Source: Candidatus Methanomethylophilaceae archaeon (GTDB lineage Archaea > Thermoplasmatota > Thermoplasmata > Methanomassiliicoccales > Methanomethylophilaceae). Taken from it: a stretch of 64,000 bases of DNA. The stretch spans positions 124,001 through 188,000 of the forward strand of contig CALUHR010000005.1 of assembly GCA_944320495.1 (NCBI GenBank), read 5' to 3'. A model generated the notes under the pieces. The model saw only the letters and a list, made by a program, of their open reading frames with translations, was not told the DNA's origin and did no database searches. Made by a program: the position numbers and the translations under genes. This document shows, piece by piece, positions 1-7,924 of the stretch. Every line of letters begins with the position of its first letter. Within the stretch, counting starts at the first letter, position 1.

Positions 1-419
1 AGGATGTCCCCCGCCATAGAGTACACGGAGAAGTTCAGCAGGGTGACCAGAAGGGCTACGCCGAGTCCTCCGGCACCGATGAGGGTGTCCTTCAGGGCCC
101 TGACGTGATCCTCCTGCGTCCCCGCCACGACGGAGCCGTCGCCGAAATCCGCGAGACCGTCGAAGTGCAGGAACCTGCTGCCCACAAAGACCGTCGCGAG
201 GATCGCAGCGGCCACGAACATCGAACTGCCGAAGTACCCCTTGTAACCCAGGTACACGAAGATCGAGGACACTACCATCACGGCGATGCCGAACAGGGCC
301 CCCAAAAAGGGGACGAGGTGGAACTTCCTGTTCATCGCCTCCATGTCGTCCTCGTCGATGTCCATCCTCCAGATGGTGAAGAAGGCGACCATCGCCTTCA
401 GCGCGCTTCCATCAGCCAT
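1..419 (-). CDS. cobS: Adenosylcobinamide-GDP ribazoletransferase (cobalamin synthase), partial
   Basis: Only the N-terminal ~139 residues are inside the window; the gene runs off the left edge. It joins adenosylcobinamide-GDP to alpha-ribazole (phosphate), the last assembly step of cobamide synthesis, in the membrane. The family motif FDGLADFGDG is visible after a hydrophobic segment (GIAVMVVSSIFVYLGY), and more hydrophobic stretches follow, as expected for this integral membrane enzyme. The start ATG overlaps the stop of the upstream cbiZ gene (ATGA), so the two are translationally coupled. The neighbouring cbiB and cobD genes support the assignment. Confidence 0.9.
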   Translation of the reverse strand, partial: MADGSALKAMVAFFTIWRMDIDEDDMEAMNRKFHLVPFLGALFGIAVMVVSSIFVYLGYKGYFGSSMFVAAAILATVFVGSRFLHFDGLADFGDGSVVAGTQEDHVRALKDTLIGAGGLGVALLVTLLNFSVYSMAGDI

Positions 420-1392
420 TGATATCAACCCTTTCCGATAGCATGCGGACGAACCTGTCCAGCAGGCCGCCCTCGTATGACGGGGACGCGCCGATTACGC
501 CGGCGACCGCCTCCGTGAGAATGTCGAGTTCGCGGGGATCGCCGTCCTCCGCGAGCGAATCCGCCCTCTGGGCGGAGGACCAGACGATGTCCGCGGCGGC
601 GGACACCTCCGGCGACGAAACGGTTTCCTCCAGCGAACGGCGGTACCTCTCCGGATCCGCGTCCGAACCGCACATGGCGCGCAGACCGTCGGCATCCAGC
701 CCCATCTTGGCCAGGAGCTTCGATGCGGTCATCGGCATGGGATGCTCGTCGCGCGCATCCAGCGCGTATCCGACAGCGGCGGAGACCGCGCGGGCGGCGG
801 CGATGCCTATGTTCGAGCCGGTCCCGGTCCAATCGACACGGTCCTCGCCGATGGGCGATATGACGGCCATGGAGTCGGACGTGGTCCCGGTCTCCAGGAA
901 CCCGTGCTCGGCCATCGCCACGGACTTGCCCTCCACCAGAGGGATCATGAGGTTCACCTTGCCCGCGGTCGACAGCGGCACTGGGGACACGACGCAGATG
1001 TTGATCGTCCCCGCCAGCGCCCTCGCTCTCATCGCGGACACGGCGCTCTTCTCGTCATAGTCGTCCAGGACCTCCCCGGCGACGACGTGGTTGCTGAGCC
1101 CGGCGGTGGCGATCGCCGTCACCTCCGCGCCTTCGAACCCCACATCGCGGACGTTGAACACGTGGCGCACCTCCGCGGCCGTCATCATGCCCAACGAGTC
1201 CTCTGGCAGGCCCAGCTCCCTGCGGACGGCATCCGCATGGGCGGTGGGGTCCGGATGGTCGTAGTTCTTGGAGACCTGCATGATGAACACCGCGCTGACC
1301 ACGGAGTCCCCTCCGTTGAGCACGGCGCTGCTCAGCGCCTCCATCCTCTCGGTGAGGCGGACCACGCCGACGGGCATGCCGTCCGCCTCCAT
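412..1392 (-). CDS. cbiZ: Adenosylcobinamide amidohydrolase CbiZ with C-terminal extension (possible CbiS)
   Basis: CbiZ hydrolyses the amide bond of adenosylcobinamide so that salvaged corrinoids can be rebuilt by CbiB. Family features are LSSAVLNGG near the N-terminus, TAGLSNHVVAGE and the GTINI segment. The CbiZ-like part covers about the first 220 residues; another ~110 residues follow, rich in helix (from SKLLAKMGLDADGL on). A CbiZ-CobZ fusion with alpha-ribazole-phosphate phosphatase activity (CbiS) is known in some methanogens, and the extension could be that domain, but I see no decisive motif. The start is uncertain: ATG at 1392 is used, but homology-like sequence continues upstream (SYEI) towards the cbiB stop, so a non-ATG start near 1410 is possible. 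Confidence 0.8.
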   Translation of the reverse strand: MEADGMPVGVVRLTERMEALSSAVLNGGDSVVSAVFIMQVSKNYDHPDPTAHADAVRRELGLPEDSLGMMTAAEVRHVFNVRDVGFEGAEVTAIATAGLSNHVVAGEVLDDYDEKSAVSAMRARALAGTINICVVSPVPLSTAGKVNLMIPLVEGKSVAMAEHGFLETGTTSDSMAVISPIGEDRVDWTGTGSNIGIAAARAVSAAVGYALDARDEHPMPMTASKLLAKMGLDADGLRAMCGSDADPERYRRSLEETVSSPEVSAAADIVWSSAQRADSLAEDGDPRELDILTEAVAGVIGASPSYEGGLLDRFVRMLSERVDING

Positions 1393-1415
1393 GATCTCGT
1401 ATGATTGAACGAACG

Positions 1416-2435
1416 TCAGAACACAGACCCCCAGAATCCGAAGACCGCGTCCTCGCACCAGAGCTGCACCCCGATGCCTATGGTCCCGTAGAGGATCAGG
1501 CAGACGGTCAGCAGGAAGATCATGGACGCGAGCTCGATGAGCCTGCAGCAGCGCCTCACGTCATCGGTGGTGGGGAGCGGGTGGCCGGGGTTCATGAAGT
1601 ACACCCCGCGCTTCTCCATGCCTATCCCGAGGACCGCGGCTGCGGCGGTCATGGACCATCCGCTGTTGGGGCTCGGGGTCATCCTGTGGTCCTTCTTGGC
1701 GGCGGGCACCGCCGCCCTCCAGTCCATGCCGAGCATCATCCCCGCGAGGGCGATGAAGTACGGCGACACGCGCGACGTCACGAATCCGAGGACATCGTCG
1801 AACCTTGCCGGGAAGTGGCCGATGTTGGCGTACCTCTCGTTGAGGTACCCCCACATGGCGTCCATCAGGTTCGCGCAGCGGAACATTACCGCCCCGGGGA
1901 GACCGAGGATCCCGAAGTAGAGCAGCGGCGAGTAGACGCTGTCCACCAGGTTCTCCGTCACGGTCTCGCAGCACGACGAGGCCACGTGCTCCGCGTCCAT
2001 GCCACGGGTGTCGCGGCTGACGATCATCTGCACGCGCGCGTCGGCGCTCTCCAGGTCCCCCTTCTCGAGGTCCTCGCAGATCGGGCCGGTGTGCTTCCTG
2101 AACGAGAATATCGCGAAGTTGATCTTGAACAGCAGCGCGGTCAGCACTATCCAGCATATCTCGCCGGCCAGCGGGTCCACAGATGACACGCCGTACCTCA
2201 CCAGCGACGTGAGGCACAGCCCCACTCCGCAGAACACGGCGAACACCAGCAGGTACGATAGGAATCCGGCCGCGGTGGCCTTCCAGGACTGCCTGCTCCT
2301 GACATGGCGGTCGATGGCCGCCAGCATGTTGCCCATCCATCTCAGCGGATGGACCGAGTTGGGGACCTCCCCGATATAGCGGTCGATGAGCAGCGCCAGG
2401 ACCACGATCAGTATCGCGTCCAACCACAGCGGCAT
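1416..2435 (-). CDS. cbiB: Adenosylcobinamide-phosphate synthase
   Basis: A 339-residue polytopic membrane protein that condenses adenosylcobyric acid with aminopropanol phosphate. The N-terminus ALLIDRYIGEVPNSVHPLRW matches the family start (HP followed by a Gly/Met-rich loop). The conserved central block DTRGMD...ENLVDSVYSPLLY and the PNSGWSMTAAA block are both intact, with hydrophobic segments at either end. The stop lies just before cbiZ and the start lies 4 nt after the stop of cobD, so the cluster is one operon read to the left. Length matches the family. Confidence 0.95.
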   Translation of the reverse strand: MPLWLDAILIVVLALLIDRYIGEVPNSVHPLRWMGNMLAAIDRHVRSRQSWKATAAGFLSYLLVFAVFCGVGLCLTSLVRYGVSSVDPLAGEICWIVLTALLFKINFAIFSFRKHTGPICEDLEKGDLESADARVQMIVSRDTRGMDAEHVASSCCETVTENLVDSVYSPLLYFGILGLPGAVMFRCANLMDAMWGYLNERYANIGHFPARFDDVLGFVTSRVSPYFIALAGMMLGMDWRAAVPAAKKDHRMTPSPNSGWSMTAAAAVLGIGMEKRGVYFMNPGHPLPTTDDVRRCCRLIELASMIFLLTVCLILYGTIGIGVQLWCEDAVFGFWGSVF

Positions 2436-2439
2436 GTGC

Positions 2440-3549
2440 TCACCCGTTCAGGACGGAGTCCGCGGCGGCGACGAACCTGCAGTTGCGCTCCCTGTCCTTC
2501 ACGCTGTATCTGACGTAGGACCTGTACTCAGGACCGAAGGACGAGCAGTCCCTCACGGAGATGCCGCGGGCAATCATCCTGGACTTGAACTCGGCTGCGT
2601 CCATCCCGAGGGATTCTATCGAGTTGAAGTAGAAGAACGAGTCCGACACGTCCCCGCAGGGGAACCCGATCTCCCTTAGGGCCGAGTTCATGATCTCGGA
2701 CTCCTCCGCCATGACGCCGGCGGCGTGGTCCACATGGTCGCGGCAGTCCCTCAGCAGGGCTATCGCCACGGCCTGCTCGATCTGACCGACGTTCCAGGTC
2801 ATCCTGACCTTCTCCATGCTCTCGATGATGTCCTGGTTGGCCATCCCGAAGCCGATCCTGATGCCGGGTATGGCGAAGGACTTCGTCAGGGACGAGGCCA
2901 CGATGAGGTTGGAGAAGCGGGACACCATGTTGGACAGAGTGTTGTCCACGAAGCCGGGCACCAGCTCCAGGAGGGTCTCGTCCAGGAACACGAGGACGCC
3001 CATGTCCTCGCATCCGCGGACGATCCTGATGAGCTTGTCCTTGGGCTCGACCCTGCCGGTGGGATTGTTGGGGTTGCAGATGTAGACCGCCCTGGCGCCC
3101 CTGGCCCTCTCCAGCAGCCTGTCGGCGTCTATGCGGAAGTCCTCCTCCGGACGGAGCACGAACGGGTCCACCTCCGCGCCGACGATCCTGCACTGCTGGG
3201 TGTACTCGGCGAAGCTGGGGCATGGGATGACCACGCGGTCCCCCTTGCGGAAGAACGTGTTGGGGACGTTGCGGATGATGTCCGACGACCCGGCCCCGAT
3301 GGTTATGCACTCGGGCTCGACGTCGAAGGCCTTCGAGATCGTGTCCCTGAGCTCGGCGCAGGAGTCGTCCGGATAGTGGCCGACGCCCTCCAGGGCCGCA
3401 TCGACGATCTCCCTCAGATTCTCGGGGGGTCCGAACGGATTGAGATTGTGGCTGTAGTCCTCCACACCGTCGAGCTTCCAGGCCTGGCCCCCGTGAACGG
3501 TCTTCGGAAGTCCCAGGAGCTCCTCCCTGGGCATCATGCGTCCCTTCAT
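2440..3549 (-). CDS. cobD: Threonine-phosphate decarboxylase-like PLP aminotransferase (CobD/HisC family)
   Basis: Fold-type I PLP enzyme of 369 aa, likely making aminopropanol phosphate for cbiB. Visible motifs are HGGQAW near the N-terminus, NLNPFGPP, the PNNPTG loop, FLDET, and the PLP lysine in SLTKSFAIPGIRIGFG. CobD and histidinol-phosphate aminotransferase (HisC) are hard to separate by sequence. The choice of CobD rests on HGG at the N-terminus and on being first in an operon with cbiB, cbiZ and cobS. A second in-frame Met at residue 5 (MMPREEL) is an alternative start. Confidence 0.85.
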   Translation of the reverse strand: MKGRMMPREELLGLPKTVHGGQAWKLDGVEDYSHNLNPFGPPENLREIVDAALEGVGHYPDDSCAELRDTISKAFDVEPECITIGAGSSDIIRNVPNTFFRKGDRVVIPCPSFAEYTQQCRIVGAEVDPFVLRPEEDFRIDADRLLERARGARAVYICNPNNPTGRVEPKDKLIRIVRGCEDMGVLVFLDETLLELVPGFVDNTLSNMVSRFSNLIVASSLTKSFAIPGIRIGFGMANQDIIESMEKVRMTWNVGQIEQAVAIALLRDCRDHVDHAAGVMAEESEIMNSALREIGFPCGDVSDSFFYFNSIESLGMDAAEFKSRMIARGISVRDCSSFGPEYRSYVRYSVKDRERNCRFVAAADSVLNG

Positions 3550-3660
3550 GCTGGCGTCAAGGCACTGGGGATTCTTAACCCTGGCGGGATGTAACAGCCA
3601 GGCTCAGGTCCGGGATGTGCGCGGAGAGATGCTGACCGCCGAGGAACTTGCTGTGAAAGG

Positions 3661-3734
3661 CGGGCCCGCCGGGATTCGAACCCGGGTCTGAGGCTCCGGA
3701 GGCCCCCATGCTATCCAAGCTATACTACGAGCCC
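3661..3734 (-). tRNA. tRNA-Arg (anticodon CCG)
   Basis: On the minus strand a full cloverleaf folds: acceptor GGGCTCG pairs with CGGGCCC (one G-U), the anticodon stem GGGGC/GCCTC closes the loop CTCCGGA (U33 then CCG), and the T arm is CCGGG-TTCGAAT-CCCGG. The discriminator is G and the CCA end is not encoded. It reads CGG arginine codons. It lies between the cobamide operon and the ribosomal-protein cluster. Confidence 0.93.
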
Positions 3735-3867
3735 AGAGAACTGTTTGCTGGCGTTTGGTCGGTGTTTGGGAGCGTGAGAGAACATGTCGCCGGAGAGGGA
3801 ACTCCCCGGCTTGGATCCTGCGCCTCCTTGTGAGAGGGTGGAGGCGGATGAAGATGTTCTCGTACGC

Positions 3868-4047
3868 TCACTGCTTGAACTCGGTGTATCCGCAGTTGCC
3901 GCAGGAGACACGGTCCTTGTGGGTGGCCATGAACACGCCGGGGCCGCACTTGGGGCACACGGGCTTGGTCCTGGTCAGCTTGTCTCCGTCGACCTGGTAG
4001 GCGTCCTTCTTGGAGACGACCTTGGGCTTAGCTGCTGCCTTTGCCAT
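3868..4047 (-). CDS. rps27ae: 30S ribosomal protein S27Ae
   Basis: A 59-residue zinc-ribbon protein of the small ribosomal subunit. The zinc ligands form CPKCGPG...CGNCGYTEF, with the family pattern VFMATHKDRVSCGNCGYTE. The chosen start (MAKAAAK) has GGAG about 8 nt upstream, inside the end of rps24e; an upstream GTG that overlaps the rps24e stop is the alternative. It is last in the cluster rpo7-spt4-DUF359-rps24e-rps27ae, a common archaeal arrangement. Confidence 0.95.
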   Translation of the reverse strand: MAKAAAKPKVVSKKDAYQVDGDKLTRTKPVCPKCGPGVFMATHKDRVSCGNCGYTEFKQ

Positions 4048-4052
4048 TCGAA

Positions 4053-4370
4053 TCACTCCTCTGCGGGGGCCTCAGGCTCAGCCTTGGGGGCCTCGATTCC
4101 GTTCCTCTTGAGAAGGTACTCCCTCTCGAGCTTCAGGGCGTCCTCTTTGGAGTCGTAGACCTTGGCGTATCCCTTGGACATGCCGGTTCCGTAGACGGAC
4201 TCCACGGATGCGACGACGACGCAGTCCCTCTTGCTCTTGGTCAGCTTCGCGACCTCCTCGGCCACGGCGTTCCTTCCGGGGGTTGCCTCACCGGTGTGGT
4301 CGATGGTGAAGCAGACCTCGGCCCTCTTGTAGAGGGGGTTCTTCTTGTTCTCGATGATCTCCATCTTCAT
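4053..4370 (-). CDS. rps24e: 30S ribosomal protein S24e
   Basis: 105 residues beginning MKMEIIENKKNPLYKR, the classic S24e N-terminus, followed by the TIDHTGEATPGRNAV block and VYGTGMSKGYAKVYDS. The acidic Pro/Ala/Glu-rich tail is typical for archaeal members. The start ATG overlaps the stop of the upstream DUF359 gene by 4 nt. Confidence 0.95.
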   Translation of the reverse strand: MKMEIIENKKNPLYKRAEVCFTIDHTGEATPGRNAVAEEVAKLTKSKRDCVVVASVESVYGTGMSKGYAKVYDSKEDALKLEREYLLKRNGIEAPKAEPEAPAEE

Positions 4371-4867
4371 TCCATTTCCTCCATTCTGGACAGGAGCTCC
4401 TCCGCCCTGCCCCTGGATTCGCCGTTGACGGCGATCTCCATCATGCATCTTCCGGGCATCCCGTACACGATGCGCGACCCCTCTGGGGCCATGACGAGGC
4501 ACGGGAGGACCGCCAGGTCCTCCTCCCCGTCCACGCGCACCAGCGCGGTCTCCCCGCCGATGCCCCTGCGCAGAGCCTCGGCCAGTCCGGCCGATATCCT
4601 CCCCGCGGGGTTGACGACGTCGATCCGCGGCTCGTCCTCGACGAGCCTCGCGAAGTCCGTCATCTCGCGGCGTTCGGTCAGGCCGTCGTACACCGACAGC
4701 ACCGGCCTGGCGCCGCATCTCCTGAGCACGAGGGAGACCACGTCCCCCACGGCTATGTAAGTCGTTTCTCCTGTGGTATCGACGAGGGACTCGGGAAGCT
4801 CGGAACCCAGCGGGGACTTGAACGCCTCGCGCTCCGATTCCGGCAGTACCAGATCCCTCTCGAACAT
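4367..4867 (-). CDS. GTP-dependent dephospho-CoA kinase (DUF359)
   Basis: 166-residue member of the DUF359 family, which carries out the last step of coenzyme A synthesis in archaea using GTP. Diagnostic stretches are TTYIAVGDVVSLVLRR, LSVYDGLTERR and the segment with VNPAGRISAGLAEALR followed by VDGEEDLAVLP. The gene sits between spt4 and rps24e, its usual archaeal neighbourhood, and overlaps rps24e by 4 nt. Confidence 0.92.
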   Translation of the reverse strand: MFERDLVLPESEREAFKSPLGSELPESLVDTTGETTYIAVGDVVSLVLRRCGARPVLSVYDGLTERREMTDFARLVEDEPRIDVVNPAGRISAGLAEALRRGIGGETALVRVDGEEDLAVLPCLVMAPEGSRIVYGMPGRCMMEIAVNGESRGRAEELLSRMEEME

Positions 4868-4872
4868 CAGCT

Positions 4873-5064
4873 TCAGCGCACCTTGAGGGCGTACTTCCCG
4901 TTGGACGAGATGCCCATCCTCTTGGCGATCTCGGACTTCTCGAAGTCCGTGACGACGAGGAAACCCTGCCACTCTTTGGAGGTCTGTCCGCCGCAGACGG
5001 GGCACGTGTCGGCCTCGCTCAGGCGGCTGCACTGCTTGCAGGCCCTGTAGTTGGGTCCGGCCAT
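4873..5064 (-). CDS. spt4: Transcription elongation factor Spt4 (RpoE'')
   Basis: 63-residue zinc protein that pairs with Spt5 on RNA polymerase. The zinc ligands are CKQC (residues 9-12) and CPVCGG (21-26), followed by SKEWQGFLVV, which is the family core. Its start codon shares the last base of the rpo7 stop, so it is coupled to rpo7 as in most archaea. Confidence 0.95.
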   Translation of the reverse strand: MAGPNYRACKQCSRLSEADTCPVCGGQTSKEWQGFLVVTDFEKSEIAKRMGISSNGKYALKVR

Positions 5065-5642
5065 CAGGCATCACCCTCGGCCTTGTCCGCGTGCTTCTTG
5101 CTGTCCTCCGCGAGCCACTCCAGCTTGCCGAGCCCGGGCTGGCGCATGGTCAGTCCGATCTTGCTGTCCTGGGGGTTCTTCTCGTTGAGGTCGATGCTGA
5201 CGACCCTGGCCCTGACGATGTCACCGACGGCGAGGAACCTTCCGGTCTCCTTGCCGACGAGCCTCTGGTTTGCCTCGTCGATGTCGACGCGATCGTCCAT
5301 GATCTGGCTCACGTGGAGCAGACCGTCGAGGGGACCGAACCTGACGAATGCGCCGAACTTGAGGATCTCGACGACGACGCCCTCGATGACCTCGTTGTCC
5401 CTCGGCTTGAAGACCACCTGCTCGAACTTCACGGACTGGTACACGGCGCCGTCCCCGTGGACGATGCGTCCGGGACCGACTGCCCTGACGTTCTTGATCA
5501 GGAGTGTGAAGCTCTTGTCGCCCTCCGCGAGGCGTCCCTCGTACGTCTCCCAGGTGAGGTTGTCGACGACCTTGTCGGGATCGTCCCCCAGCTCGGAGGG
5601 AGGGATGCGGATGACCTTCTCGACCTCGTTTAGTATATACAT
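5064..5642 (-). CDS. rpo7: DNA-directed RNA polymerase subunit Rpo7 (RpoE')
   Basis: 192-residue stalk subunit of archaeal RNA polymerase. The N-terminal part contains VIRIPPSELG; the C-terminal half is an S1 RNA-binding domain (EGVVVEILKFGAFVRFGPLDG, then GLLHVSQI). First gene of the leftward cluster; a TATA element lies at a fitting distance upstream, so the transcript probably has a short leader. Confidence 0.96.
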   Translation of the reverse strand: MYILNEVEKVIRIPPSELGDDPDKVVDNLTWETYEGRLAEGDKSFTLLIKNVRAVGPGRIVHGDGAVYQSVKFEQVVFKPRDNEVIEGVVVEILKFGAFVRFGPLDGLLHVSQIMDDRVDIDEANQRLVGKETGRFLAVGDIVRARVVSIDLNEKNPQDSKIGLTMRQPGLGKLEWLAEDSKKHADKAEGDA

Positions 5643-5666
5643 GGCGGGTCCTCTCGAATGACCCGA

Positions 5667-6179
5667 CTAACGCGGACTCATATATAACACTAATCGGCCC
5701 CTAATACGCGCATGAGAACGTCGGAAGGGACCCTCTTGGCACCCGCTCCTGACGGCCGCCTCGGAAAGGGGCTCGTCGACCACCGTGTGACCGCACACGA
5801 CGGATGCGATGCGGGGTGCGCCACCGTCATCGAGGTACCCGGGGCCGAACGTAACGACGGGGTTCAGCACATCGCGCTCGGTGGCCTCGGAGGCGTTCCT
5901 GGCGCCCATGTCGCAGCACAGTGCCAGCACGATATCGTATCCATCGGCGGACGCTGCCATCTCCCTCGCCTTGCGCATGAAACAGCACGCCGAGGAGCGG
6001 ACCACGCCGGCAACCTCGATGCCGTCCGACGACAGGCGGGAGGCGAGATCCTCCGCCCTGTCCCTACCGCCGATCCCGCAGAATCTGGCACATGTGTCGC
6101 AGGTCCACACGAGCACCGACCTGCCGCGGAGATCCCCGACCAGGTCGCCGTAGTCCCTGTCGCGCGCCATCACCTGCAT
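5667..6179 (-). CDS. MetV-like protein (methylenetetrahydrofolate reductase C-terminal-type, Cys-rich)
   Basis: 170 residues, with a cysteine-rich core: WTCDTCARFCGIGG near residue 29, RSSACCFMRKAREMA, LALCCDMGARNAS, and a terminal SVVCGHTVVDEPLSEA. The arrangement Cys-x2-CA...C-x-GG followed by an alpha/beta unit with further cysteines resembles MetV, the small partner of MetF-type methylenetetrahydrofolate reductases that binds zinc or an Fe-S cluster. No metF homologue is next to it, so the role is open; the neighbour is a flavin protein. Start at 6179 is by longest frame; a Met three codons in is an alternative. Confidence 0.55.
   Translation of the reverse strand: MQVMARDRDYGDLVGDLRGRSVLVWTCDTCARFCGIGGRDRAEDLASRLSSDGIEVAGVVRSSACCFMRKAREMAASADGYDIVLALCCDMGARNASEATERDVLNPVVTFGPGYLDDGGAPRIASVVCGHTVVDEPLSEAAVRSGCQEGPFRRSHARIRGRLVLYMSPR
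5677..5690 (-). promoter_or_regulatory. TATA box for the rpo7 operon
   Basis: On the minus strand the sequence reads GTTATATATGA. It lies about 40 nt before the rpo7 ATG, placing transcription start near 5655. It falls inside the last codons of the upstream MetV-like gene, so the two are separate transcription units that overlap. Confidence 0.7.
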
Positions 6180-6203
6180 GCTTCGGACATCGCGGCCCCG
6201 GTT

Positions 6204-6764
6204 TTAACAGTCTCGGAACCTCGTCCCGATCTGGAACGCACGGTCCAGGACATCAGGGTCCATCGGCATGTCCAGCGGCATGAACCATGTGCAGTACGAT
6301 ATCCTCCCGACGGACTGGCAGTAGAAGTGCTGCTCCATGATCTTCTCCAGCTCGACGGACACCCTCTCGGCGCTGGTGTCGTCGGCCCCGGCGGTGACGA
6401 TGACGGCCACCTTCTTGCCCTTCGGCATCGCCGAGCAGGAGTTCATGTCCAGGAAGCTGTACAGACGGTCGAAGACGAGCTTGAACAGCCCGTTGGTGTC
6501 GTTGAAGTTGATCGATGTGCAGAGGATCAGGCCCTCGGCATCGCGTATCTCCTCCAGGATCGGGGTGATGTCGTCCTTCAGGACGCAGTGGCACCCGTTG
6601 TTCTTGCATCCTCCGCAGTTCTGGCACTGGCGATAGGACGTCATGTCATTGAGGCGGTGAATGCTTACGGCCTTCCCCACGGACTCCGCTCCCTCGACGG
6701 CTTTCGCCGCTATCATCGAGCCGAACCCGTTGGCGCGCGGACTGGAAATCAGGCATGTGATCAT
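6204..6764 (-). CDS. Flavodoxin-like NADPH-dependent FMN reductase / iron-sulfur flavoprotein
   Basis: 186 residues with a flavodoxin fold start (MITCLISSPRANGFGSMIAA, the phosphate loop) and a cysteine cluster CQNCGGCKNNGCHC at about residues 47-60, the pattern of archaeal iron-sulfur flavoproteins that bind FMN and a [4Fe-4S] cluster. Further flavodoxin features are ILCTSINFNDTNGLFKLVFDR and VAVIVTAGADD. Likely an electron-transfer protein. Same strand as and close behind the MetV-like gene, possibly co-transcribed. Confidence 0.8.
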   Translation of the reverse strand: MITCLISSPRANGFGSMIAAKAVEGAESVGKAVSIHRLNDMTSYRQCQNCGGCKNNGCHCVLKDDITPILEEIRDAEGLILCTSINFNDTNGLFKLVFDRLYSFLDMNSCSAMPKGKKVAVIVTAGADDTSAERVSVELEKIMEQHFYCQSVGRISYCTWFMPLDMPMDPDVLDRAFQIGTRFRDC

Positions 6765-6924
6765 TTCAGACTACCCCTTTTCGGAATCCCCTGCGGCTAC
6801 GATAAAGCCAGCAGTTACAGCCAGGTAATGAGGTGCCGCGTGGGCCGCGGACCACCACTCGACCGCGCCCGGATGCGCCCGGATGCGCCCGTGGCCCGGA
6901 CGTGTAATCTGTACGCCCGACAGC

Positions 6925-6940
6925 ATCGTATTTATGGAAG
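6925..6940 (+). promoter_or_regulatory. TATA box for the dys operon
   Basis: The sequence CGTATTTATGG stands out in an otherwise GC-rich intergenic region, about 40 nt before the dys start at 6970. The rest of 6765-6924 holds a short direct repeat (GGATGCGCCC, about 6870-6890) and no convincing gene. Confidence 0.6.
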
Positions 6941-6969
6941 GGGCATCTAGCGATGCACAGTGAGTCAAT

Positions 6970-7923
6970 ATGACTGCGAAAGACGAGCTTGAACTGATCG
7001 CCGTTGAGGACATCAAAGTGAAGAAGGGGATGACCGTCGAGGAGATGCTCCAGGCCATGGGACGCGCCGGAGGATTCACCGCCCAGAAGCTGGCGGACGC
7101 CACCGACATCGCCGAGGCCATGGTCAAGGACAAGGACTGCCTCAAGATCCTGTCCTTCCCGGCCTGCATCATGGCCACCGGAACCCGCGGCGTCATCGTC
7201 GACATGGTCAAGAACCACATGGTCGACCTCATCATCACCACCTGCGGAACCCTGGACCACGACCTCTCCAGGACCTTCGCCGCCTACTACAAGGGCGACT
7301 TCCAGATGGACGACGCCATGCTGAGGGAGAAGTACGAGATCAGCAGGCTCGGCAACGTCCTGGTCCCCGACGAGTGCTACGGAATCGTCCTCGAGGACGA
7401 GCTCCTGCCCATGTTCGACGAGATCTTCGAGGGAAAGGACTCCATGTCCACCCACGAGATCATCGACGCCGTCGGCGCCAGGCTGGACAACGAGGACTCC
7501 CTCCTGTACCAGTGCCACAAGAACAACGTCCCCATCGTGGTCCCCGGCATCACCGACGGATCCTTCGGATGCCAGCTCTGGATGTACTACCAGACCCACA
7601 GGAAGTTCAGGATCGACCTCTTCGCCGACGAGCAGATGCTCTCCGAGATGACCAACCACGCCGAGAAGACCGGCGCCATCGCCATCGGCGGAGGCATCTC
7701 CAAGCACCACGTCATCTGGTGGAACCAGTTCCGCGGCGGACTGGACTACTGCATCTACCTGACCACTGCCCAGGAGTACGACGGTTCCCTCTCCGGTGCC
7801 CGCATCAGGGAGGCCGTGTCCTGGGGCAAGGTCAGGTCCGGAGCCAAGAAGATGACCGTCGAGGGCGATGCCACCATCCACCTCCCGATTATCTACGCCG
7901 GCCTCGTCGAGAGGCTGCTCTGA
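6970..7923 (+). CDS. dys: Deoxyhypusine synthase
   Basis: 317 residues. Transfers the aminobutyl group of spermidine to the target lysine of initiation factor aIF5A, using NAD. Motifs: LSFPACIMATGTRG, TTCGTLDHDLSR, GITDGSFGCQLW, and the active-site stretch GGGISKHHVIWWNQFRGG, with the catalytic lysine in SKHH, followed by YDGSLSGARIREAVSWGKV. All are conserved. Codon choice is strongly biased to C-ending codons, suggesting high expression. One base separates its stop from the next ATG. Confidence 0.95.
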   Translation: MTAKDELELIAVEDIKVKKGMTVEEMLQAMGRAGGFTAQKLADATDIAEAMVKDKDCLKILSFPACIMATGTRGVIVDMVKNHMVDLIITTCGTLDHDLSRTFAAYYKGDFQMDDAMLREKYEISRLGNVLVPDECYGIVLEDELLPMFDEIFEGKDSMSTHEIIDAVGARLDNEDSLLYQCHKNNVPIVVPGITDGSFGCQLWMYYQTHRKFRIDLFADEQMLSEMTNHAEKTGAIAIGGGISKHHVIWWNQFRGGLDYCIYLTTAQEYDGSLSGARIREAVSWGKVRSGAKKMTVEGDATIHLPIIYAGLVERLL

Positions 7924-7924
7924 T

